Origin: Desulfomonile sp.
Lineage (GTDB): Bacteria; Desulfobacterota; Desulfomonilia; Desulfomonilales; Desulfomonilaceae
Assembly: GCA_020216785.1 (NCBI GenBank)
Contig: JAIWNO010000271.1
Coordinates: 1-13,716, forward strand
Direction: 5' to 3'
Length of the DNA: 13,716 nucleotides
This document shows, piece after piece, positions 8,877 through 13,716 of the stretch. The position numbers were made by a program, and so were the translations under genes. Each line of letters opens with the position of its first letter. Position 1 is the first letter of the stretch. The notes beneath the pieces are model-generated. The model worked only from the letters and a program-made list of their open reading frames with translations. It had not been told where the DNA came from and did no database searches.

Positions 8877-10715
8877 TTGTTCCCAAACAATGATGCAAAT
8901 GAAAGCCTTCTGCCTCGGATTAGATTGGCGGCGGCGATCATGATCGCTGTGCTGGCACTGCTGGCTGCGCGGCTGTGGTATCTCCAGCTCGTCCAAGGCG
9001 AGTCGTACGCTGCGATGTCCCTCACGAACCGGGTTCAGACGCTGCGGCACCCGCCGTCACGCGGTCGGATCCTCGATCGAAACGGACGTGTTCTCGCCGA
9101 CAACAGCCCAAGCTTCACACTCTCGATCATTCGGGGGGAACTGGAAAACCCGCGGGAACTCGTGGAAGCCTGCTCGGCCACTCTCGGGATGCCCCCGGAA
9201 CGGCTGCGCCACGCGATCGAGCGGAGCGCGTCGATTCCTCGATACCTCATGTATCCACTCAAGCGAAACCTCAGCCTGGAACAGATATCGCTCATCAGGA
9301 CCAGAATGGCTGACTTACGAGGCGTGGTACTGGAAACCAAGCCTCGCCGGCTCTACCCGTACGGGTCCACGCTTTGCCATGTTATCGGCACTATCGGGCA
9401 GATTTCGCGACCCGAATTGGTCAAAGGGGCGGAAACCGGCTACCGCTCCGGCGATCTGGTGGGCAAGACCGGAATAGAGAAGGAATACGAACCTTATCTT
9501 AAAGGGGTGGAAGGGTGGGAACGAATCGAGATCGACGCCAAGGGCAGGCAGTTGGGCACCTTGGCCGTAAAAATGCCTGAGCAGGGCGCGGATATCGTAC
9601 TTACGGCAGATGCGGAACTCCAACGCTTCGTGGAGGAGATCTTTGTCCATCGGGCGGGCTCCGTGGTTGCACTGGACTGTGACACGGGCGAGATTCTCGC
9701 AATGGTGAGCACGCCCGGCTTCGATCCGAACCTCTTTTCGCCGAGTGTCAGCGAATGTGAATGGAAGGAACTGAGCACCGATCCCCTCCACCCGTTGGAA
9801 AACCGTGCCGTCCGAGGACTCTATTCGCCCGCCAGCACATTCAAAATCGTCACTGCAGCCGCTGCCTTGGCTGAGGGAGTGATTAAACCGGACCACACGT
9901 TTACTTGCAAAGGAGAGCTTGAGCTTCGCGGCCAGCGTTTTCGGTGCTGGAATCATTATGGGCATGGAAGGGTTGCGCTTCATCGTGCCATCGTCGAGTC
10001 GTGTGATGTGTATTTCTACGAGCTTGGACTCAAACTTGGACCTGATCGCATCGCTAAGTACGCCTCGCTTTTTGGGATGGGGAAACCCACCGGCCTTGGA
10101 CTACCCCAAGAATTGCCGGGGCTGATTCCTACCTCCCCTTGGAAACTCCGAACCTATGGTGAGCCATGGAAGGATGGAGAGACCATCAACATGGCAATCG
10201 GACAGGGGTATCTCGTATGTACGCCGGTACAGCTTGCGGTGATGACTGCTGCTGTCGCCAACGGAGGCCGTGTGCTCAAGCCGACCATTGTGAAGCAAAT
10301 CCGCGGCCATGATGGAAAGATAATTTTCGAACATGCGACAGTAGAGCGGTGGACCTTGCCCTTAGATGAGAAGAGCCTCGCGTTCCTGCGCGCTGCGATG
10401 AGCGGAGTTGTCACCGAGCGTATGGGGACCGGCAAGAAATGTCAAATCCCCGGCCTTAAGGTGGCCGGAAAAACCGGCACCTCCCAGGTCGTCCGCCAAA
10501 AGCAGCGGGTGGTCGGGGAGTCTCAGGCGCCTTACCACGAGCGAACCCACGCAATCTTTGTGGCGTATGTGGACCACATGCCTAAGAAGATTGCGGTCGC
10601 CGTAGTTGTGGAACATGGTGGCGGAGGGGGGCAGGTGGCCGCGCCCATCGCTCGGAAGGTGATTTGTAAGTACTACGGCGTGCCGGACCCTGGAGATAAA
10701 AACAAGGATGAATAA
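8877..10715 (+). CDS. mrdA: Penicillin-binding protein 2, elongasome transpeptidase
   Basis: PBP2 is the class B DD-transpeptidase that crosslinks peptidoglycan during elongation together with RodA. The 612-residue protein has an N-terminal membrane anchor (about 16-36, LAAAIMIAVLALLAARLWYLQ) and a PBP dimer/pedestal domain (about 60-225, opening with SRGRILDRNGRVLADN). The transpeptidase domain follows (about 255-600). The catalytic motifs are present: SxxK as S320-T-F-K323, the second motif as S375-C-D377 (Asp in place of Asn, common in PBP2), and K532-T-G534. The start used is TTG at 8877; an AUC two codons earlier has better ribosome-site spacing, while later Met codons would cut into the anchor. 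It follows mreD by 33 nt and is separated from rodA by an unusual 220-nt interval. Confidence 0.96.
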   Translation: MFPNNDANESLLPRIRLAAAIMIAVLALLAARLWYLQLVQGESYAAMSLTNRVQTLRHPPSRGRILDRNGRVLADNSPSFTLSIIRGELENPRELVEACSATLGMPPERLRHAIERSASIPRYLMYPLKRNLSLEQISLIRTRMADLRGVVLETKPRRLYPYGSTLCHVIGTIGQISRPELVKGAETGYRSGDLVGKTGIEKEYEPYLKGVEGWERIEIDAKGRQLGTLAVKMPEQGADIVLTADAELQRFVEEIFVHRAGSVVALDCDTGEILAMVSTPGFDPNLFSPSVSECEWKELSTDPLHPLENRAVRGLYSPASTFKIVTAAAALAEGVIKPDHTFTCKGELELRGQRFRCWNHYGHGRVALHRAIVESCDVYFYELGLKLGPDRIAKYASLFGMGKPTGLGLPQELPGLIPTSPWKLRTYGEPWKDGETINMAIGQGYLVCTPVQLAVMTAAVANGGRVLKPTIVKQIRGHDGKIIFEHATVERWTLPLDEKSLAFLRAAMSGVVTERMGTGKKCQIPGLKVAGKTGTSQVVRQKQRVVGESQAPYHERTHAIFVAYVDHMPKKIAVAVVVEHGGGGGQVAAPIARKVICKYYGVPDPGDKNKDE

Positions 10716-10717
10716 CC

Positions 10718-10939
10718 ATGGAGGTCAACCATCGTACTAATAGCCAGGTTCAACAATACGATTCCGTTGTCGTCAGCGACAATTTCCGGCCTGGGCAGGT
10801 CTCAGACCCGCCCAAGGGAAGCGTATCGTGCCGGCCAACACTGCTGCTTGCCCGGTGGTTTGGGCGCAAGGTGCTCATGAATCGATCCTGTAGGGACTGG
10901 CGAGGAAAATCTCATCGATTAGTTCAGGACGCGGCATGA
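10718..10939 (+). CDS. Unrecognised 73-codon ORF tiled between mrdA and rodA
   Basis: I do not recognise this protein. The ORF begins with ATG 2 nt after the mrdA stop, has AAGGA 9 nt upstream, and its TGA overlaps the rodA ATG as ATGA. This placement is expected of a real, translationally coupled operon gene. The product is basic and hydrophilic, with no signal peptide, membrane segment or clear motif. It has two Cys (about residues 38 and 58) and several Arg/Trp residues near the end (ARWFGRK, CRDWRGK). Codon third positions look less GC-biased than in the neighbours, which argues against strong selection as a protein. Two palindromes lie inside it, so the interval might instead be a structured untranslated region. 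mrdA and rodA are commonly adjacent with little space, which makes the insert notable. Confidence 0.4.
   Translation: MEVNHRTNSQVQQYDSVVVSDNFRPGQVSDPPKGSVSCRPTLLLARWFGRKVLMNRSCRDWRGKSHRLVQDAA
10767..10782 (+). other. Hairpin 1 in the mrdA-rodA interval
   Basis: TTGTCG-TCAG-CGACAA forms a perfect 6-bp stem with a tetraloop, followed only by three T residues. It is too weak in T-tract for a terminator. It may be a transcript-stability or translation-control element, or chance within a coding ORF. Confidence 0.4.
10793..10813 (+). other. Imperfect 21-nt palindrome 2 in the mrdA-rodA interval
   Basis: GGGC and GGTCT on the left pair with AGACC and GCCC on the right around a single central C, with one A/C mismatch. 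It could be a hairpin or a protein-binding palindrome. It lies 10 nt after hairpin 1 and inside the unknown 73-codon ORF. Confidence 0.4.
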
Positions 10940-12063
10940 GAGGCGCACGAGAAAGACTGAAGCTGCTTGCCATGGACAGATTTGAGTGGCCCATGATTCT
11001 TATCAGCCTGCTGCTGACGGGGGTAGGAATGGCGCTGATCTTCAGTGCGACCGCGGCGCTTGGGCCGGCCGGCCGGACGTTTGTGGTGAAGCAGTTAACT
11101 TGGTGTAGCTTGGGTGTGGTGTTGCTGGCCTGTGTGTTGCTGGTGGACTACCGCCTCCTGGAACGCTGGGCGATCTGGCTCTATGCGGGGATAGTGGCTA
11201 CTCTCCTGGTCGCGTGGGCATTAGGCAAGGTGGCGGGCGGATCCCAGAGATGGATCGAAATCGGTTTCATGAGGTTTCAGCCATCCGAATTCGCCAAACT
11301 CGGAGTGGTGCTCGTCTTGGCCAAGTACTATAACACCCGGAGCGAAAGGGTGGGTTCGGAGGTGGAAAAGCTGCTCATACCCCTGGGACTCACCGCAGGA
11401 CCGGTATTCCTCACGGCAATTCAGCCTGATCTAGGAACCGCAGGCGTGATCGCTCTCGTCGCAGTGTCGATGATGGTATTCGCGGGGATAAGCCGGAAAG
11501 CTTTGTTGTGGATTGCGGGCGTCATAGCGGCCGCTCTGCCGGTGGTGCTTGTCGTGGGAGACCGTCTCCTTCTGGATTATCAGAAAAAACGCCTTCTGAC
11601 TTTCCTCGATCCGTGGAACGACCCGCTGGGAGCAGGATACCATATACTTCAATCCCAAATTGCCATTGGATCGGGGGGCGCGTTTGGGAAAGGATTCCTT
11701 GAGGGAACCCAGAACCAGCTCATGTTCCTCCCGGTGAAGCACACGGACTTCATATTCTCGGTGCTGGCGGAAGAATGGGGGTTCGCGGGATCTCTGGCGA
11801 TACTTGTCCTTTTCGGGGCGTTGTTCATGCGGGGGCTTTCGATAACCGCACATGCAAGAGATACCTTTGGAGTGCTTGCCGCATTCGGGTGCACAGCGCT
11901 CTTTTTCTGGCACGTGACAATCAACGTGGGAATGGTCACAGGGCTGGTTCCGGTGGTGGGAGTTCCGCTTAATTTTATGAGCTACGGCGGTTCGTCGCTC
12001 CTGATGTCCTTCATGGCAGTAGCGGTCTTGGCCAATGTCAGCATGAGAAGGTTTTCGTACTAA
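10936..12063 (+). CDS. rodA: Peptidoglycan glycosyltransferase RodA (SEDS family)
   Basis: RodA polymerises lipid II into glycan strands in complex with PBP2 in the inner membrane. The 375-residue polytopic protein (about ten membrane segments) shows the SEDS signatures: FQPSEFAKLG (114-123), QPDLGTAG (163-170), LDPWNDPLGAGYH (224-236), HTDFIFSVLAEEWGFAG (269-285) and GVPLNFMSYGGSS (342-354). The Asp in HTDFIF (D271) corresponds to the residue essential for activity in characterised RodA proteins. The two residues before it are V-K, where family members commonly read P-E-x-H; here the usual Glu is Val. The ATG at 10936 has AGGA 6 nt upstream and overlaps the preceding small ORF; Met13 is a possible alternative. 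The gene completes the elongasome set. Confidence 0.96.
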   Translation: MRGARERLKLLAMDRFEWPMILISLLLTGVGMALIFSATAALGPAGRTFVVKQLTWCSLGVVLLACVLLVDYRLLERWAIWLYAGIVATLLVAWALGKVAGGSQRWIEIGFMRFQPSEFAKLGVVLVLAKYYNTRSERVGSEVEKLLIPLGLTAGPVFLTAIQPDLGTAGVIALVAVSMMVFAGISRKALLWIAGVIAAALPVVLVVGDRLLLDYQKKRLLTFLDPWNDPLGAGYHILQSQIAIGSGGAFGKGFLEGTQNQLMFLPVKHTDFIFSVLAEEWGFAGSLAILVLFGALFMRGLSITAHARDTFGVLAAFGCTALFFWHVTINVGMVTGLVPVVGVPLNFMSYGGSSLLMSFMAVAVLANVSMRRFSY

Positions 12064-12107
12064 CATCCCGCAATTAATCCTTGAACCTCCCTCATGGGTG
12101 TGTTAAA

Positions 12108-12121
12108 GGTGCGAACGCACC
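12108..12121 (+). other. Short hairpin in the rodA-bactofilin spacer
   Basis: GGTGCG-AA-CGCACC is a perfect inverted repeat (practically a 5-bp stem with a 4-nt loop) 45 nt after rodA. No T-tract follows, so it is not a standard terminator. Confidence 0.4.
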
Positions 12122-12124
12122 GAC

Positions 12125-12141
12125 GCAGATCGGAGATCTGC
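12125..12141. repeat. Perfect 7-bp inverted repeat before the bactofilin gene
   Basis: GCAGATC-GGA-GATCTGC lies 3 nt after the previous hairpin and 32 nt before the bactofilin start, in its leader. It may be an operator or an RNA hairpin. The inner AGATC/GATCT half-sites recur in the inverted repeat at the atp promoter (12700-12729). Confidence 0.45.
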
Positions 12142-12173
12142 CTGGAATCCGCCCGTGGGTGCGTGGAGGAGAT

Positions 12174-12686
12174 ATGCTCGGATCTCGATTCAGGAAAAGC
12201 AGAAGCGACGCGGTCACGGGGTTCCTCGGGAGTCAAACCGAGTTCACGGGTAAGCTGTGTTTTTCGGGCGTGGTGCACCTGGACGGAGTGTTCGACGGCG
12301 AGATTATCAGCCGGGGGACCCTCGTTGTGGGAAGTGAATCGGTCGTCACCGCGCGGATTCATTCGGCTGTTCTCAAGATTTCCGGTGAGGTCCGCGGAGA
12401 TTTGACCGCGACGGAAAAAATCGAGCTATACCCACCGGCGAAGGTGTACGGGAACATTCGGACTCCGGCCTTGGTGATCGAGGAGGGCGTTCTGTTCGAG
12501 GGGACATGCAGTATGTCGTCCGTTCGGGACGAGGTTCCGGTTCTTGCGGACGAATCGGTGGAAACGGCCGATGTCGATGCCATAGAAGGAATTTCCGCCC
12601 AGGCATGGCCTCTTGAATATGAAGAGGGAGAAGGTCTGGACGAGGGAAAACGGGAAGAAGGCTCACTCCACAAACATAGCCGGTAA
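12174..12686 (+). CDS. Bactofilin (polymerising cytoskeletal protein)
   Basis: Bactofilins self-assemble without nucleotide into beta-helical filaments, often membrane-associated, and act in cell shape, stalk or wall-enzyme localisation and chromosome organisation. The 170-residue product has the typical start (MLGSRFRKSRSDAVTGFLGSQ) and then a beta-helix core at about 14-115. The core shows the repeated G-x-hydrophobic pattern (FTGKLCFSGVVHLDGVFDGEI; KISGEVRGDL; KVYGNIRTPALVIEEG). An acidic tail of about 50 residues follows. The ATG at 12174 has GGAGGA immediately upstream (about 3-5 nt) and matches the family start; an upstream ATG at 12081 would add 31 unlike residues. It follows rodA by 110 nt, so it may belong to the same transcript, and it precedes atpX, as reported in other deltaproteobacteria such as Geobacter. 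Confidence 0.93.
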   Translation: MLGSRFRKSRSDAVTGFLGSQTEFTGKLCFSGVVHLDGVFDGEIISRGTLVVGSESVVTARIHSAVLKISGEVRGDLTATEKIELYPPAKVYGNIRTPALVIEEGVLFEGTCSMSSVRDEVPVLADESVETADVDAIEGISAQAWPLEYEEGEGLDEGKREEGSLHKHSR

Positions 12687-12699
12687 TGCACCGTATTCA

Positions 12700-12729
12700 C
12701 AAGATCATCCCTTATCCAAAAAGATCTTG
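12700..12729. repeat. Inverted repeat overlapping the -35 of the atp promoter (candidate operator)
   Basis: CAAGATC at 12700-12706 and GATCTTG at 12723-12729 are perfect 7-bp complements 16 nt apart. The right arm covers TTG of the TTGACA -35 element. The centre-to-centre distance of the arms is 23 bp, about two helical turns, which would suit a dimeric regulator. A chance match or weak hairpin is possible. Confidence 0.45.
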
Positions 12730-12755
12730 ACACCTTGGACACGTGGTGGTAGCAT
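12727..12755 (+). promoter_or_regulatory. Sigma70-type promoter of the ATP synthase operon
   Basis: TTGACA (12727-12732), a 17-nt spacer and TAGCAT (12750-12755, 4 of 6 to TATAAT) lie 137 nt before the atpX start. Transcription would begin near 12762, leaving an untranslated leader of roughly 130 nt. The element sits in a 205-nt spacer with no gene, which fits the start of a new transcription unit after the bactofilin. Confidence 0.72.
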
Positions 12756-12891
12756 CACGAGTCATTCTTGGCTTGTTCTCTCATTTCGCATCCTTATCAG
12801 TAAAACTGGTTGTCGTGGACCGGTAGGCGGTACGGGTAAGCTGGGGACCGGCACCGCAAAACGAAATTCGTGGTTCGAGGAGATTACGGCA

Positions 12892-13317
12892 GTGATCCAA
12901 GTCAACATCACGTTGCTTATCCAGTTGGTCAATTTCCTCCTTTTGCTCGTCATTCTTAACGCTGTCCTCTATAAGCCGATCTTAGCAAAAATCAGGGAAC
13001 GTGAAGCCGCGATCAAGCGAGATCGGGACGAGGCTGAGGCGATGGCTCGGCGGGTGGAAGAACAGGAAAGACGGCATCAGGAGGAGCTTGCCAGAGCGAG
13101 ACAAACCGCTGCGGAAGAAAAAGCTGCTCTAATAGCCCAAGCGAAAGGCAAGGAAGCTGAGATTCTTGACAAAGCCCGCGCCGAGGCTGCGAAGATCATT
13201 GACGAGACTAAGAGCACGATTCAGGTTCAGGCCTCGGAAGTGCGGGCGGCTCTTGATGCGCAGATGACCCCCCTTGCCGCAACAATGGCTGAAAGAATCC
13301 TGGGGAGGTCAGTCTGA
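12892..13317 (+). CDS. atpX: F-type ATP synthase subunit b' (peripheral stalk)
   Basis: The b' subunit pairs with b to form the stator stalk that holds F1 against rotation. The 141-residue product has one N-terminal membrane segment (about 5-25, ITLLIQLVNFLLLLVILNAVLYKPI) with the b-type LNAVLYKPIL exit. A long, highly charged alpha-helical coiled coil follows, rich in Ala/Glu/Arg/Lys, with the C-terminal AERILGRSV typical of b subunits. The GTG start at 12892 has GAGGAG 9 nt upstream and gives the family N-terminus (VNxTLLIQLVNF). The frame is open for 93 more codons upstream, but that extension crosses the promoter and is not protein-like. The stop overlaps the atpF ATG by 1 nt (TGATG). A two-gene b'/b arrangement is found in deltaproteobacteria, cyanobacteria and phototrophs. 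Confidence 0.93.
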   Translation: MIQVNITLLIQLVNFLLLLVILNAVLYKPILAKIREREAAIKRDRDEAEAMARRVEEQERRHQEELARARQTAAEEKAALIAQAKGKEAEILDKARAEAAKIIDETKSTIQVQASEVRAALDAQMTPLAATMAERILGRSV

Positions 13318-13716
13318 TGACGGTGCGCAGGTTTTTCTGGTTTGTGGTGGTTGTGCTCCTGTGTGTATGTGCGAGCACGGCGTTGGCCGCCTCGGGCGGT
13401 GAAGAAGCAGGTCCCTGGACCATCGCCAAGCTGGTCTGGAGGGTCATCAACACTCTGGCTTTGGTTGTTCTCCTTGTCTACTTGCTGAAAAAGCCCCTCG
13501 CCACATTCTTTTCCGAAAGGACAGCGGGGATTAAGCGCGATATCGCTGAAGCCCAGGAAATGCGGCTGAAGGCCGAACAGACCATCAAGGAATACGAGGC
13601 CAAAATCGCCGGCATGGAAAAGGAACTCGCTCGCATGCGCGAAGAGCTTCGCAAAGCCGCCGACGTGGAAAGCGAAAAAGTGGTCGCCAACGCGGACAGA
13701 ATGTCCAAGGGTATCG
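13317..13716 (+). CDS. atpF: F-type ATP synthase subunit b (partial, continues past window)
   Basis: This is the second stator-stalk subunit. About 133 residues are visible. A signal-peptide-like N-terminus (MTVRRFFWFVVVVLLCVC, likely cleavage after STALA, about residue 24) is followed by a short linker. A membrane segment comes next (about 37-57, WRVINTLALVVLLVYLLKKPL), and then the charged helical stalk (FFSERTAGIKRDIAEAQEMRLKAEQTIKEYE). Such a leader on b is seen in relatives of this lineage and is absent from E. coli AtpF. The ATG at 13317 has GGGGAGG 8 nt upstream and overlaps the atpX stop, so the two stalk subunits are probably made in equal amounts by coupled translation. atpH and the other F1 genes would be expected beyond the window. 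Confidence 0.93.
   Translation, partial: MTVRRFFWFVVVVLLCVCASTALAASGGEEAGPWTIAKLVWRVINTLALVVLLVYLLKKPLATFFSERTAGIKRDIAEAQEMRLKAEQTIKEYEAKIAGMEKELARMREELRKAADVESEKVVANADRMSKGI

Noticed and set aside
12083..12111. TTGAAC-17-TAAAGG as a separate bactofilin promoter
   Set aside because: Weak matches at both elements; co-transcription with rodA is equally likely.
12081..12173. Upstream ATG start for the bactofilin (31 extra residues)
   Set aside because: The extension crosses two palindromes and is unlike bactofilin N-termini; the ATG at 12174 has a GGAGGA site.
12613..12891. 93-codon N-terminal extension of atpX
   Set aside because: It overlaps the bactofilin end and the atp promoter; the GTG at 12892 has a good ribosome site and gives the conserved b' N-terminus.

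Overview
The window (13,716 bases, moderately GC-rich) looks like conserved chromosomal core from a Gram-negative, rod-shaped bacterium. I infer a Desulfobacterota (former Deltaproteobacteria) lineage, because a bactofilin gene sits directly before paired b'/b ATP synthase genes and the NusA/IF-2/PpiD proteins have a matching style. I cannot name the genus. No mobile element, CRISPR array, phage gene or sign of recent transfer was seen. Nearly every gene is housekeeping.

Left part, minus strand (about 1-4040): a transcription/translation operon read right to left. A tRNA-Gly(CCC) gene with its own sigma70-type promoter and an intrinsic terminator lies just before rimP (ribosome maturation). 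Then come nusA (transcription elongation/antitermination), ylxR/rnpM, and infB (IF-2, whose C-terminal half lies beyond base 1). Spacing is very tight: 1 nt between rimP and nusA, then ATGA overlaps at nusA/ylxR and ylxR/infB. A tRNA ahead of rimP-nusA-infB resembles the metY-rimP-nusA-infB arrangement of E. coli.

Middle, minus strand (4149-6127): ppiD, an inner-membrane-anchored periplasmic chaperone with a parvulin domain, read from its own promoter and a GTG start. It is divergent from the next block.

Right part, plus strand (6386-12686): a complete elongasome cluster, mreB-mreC-mreD-mrdA(PBP2)-[73-codon unknown ORF]-rodA, followed by a bactofilin. Together these encode the actin-like scaffold, its membrane linkers, the transpeptidase and the glycosyltransferase that build the lateral wall, plus a second cytoskeletal polymer.

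Right edge, plus strand (12700-13716): a 205-nt spacer with a good TTGACA-17-TAGCAT promoter, its -35 overlapped by a 7-bp inverted repeat. It leads into atpX (b') and atpF (b, cut by the window end), the start of an F-type ATP synthase operon.

No wholly new system is evident. The best items for a second look are the tightly tiled 73-codon ORF (or structured RNA) between mrdA and rodA, the odd start site of mrdA, the possible operator on the atp promoter, the palindromes before the bactofilin, and the tRNA-Gly/terminator head of the nusA operon.
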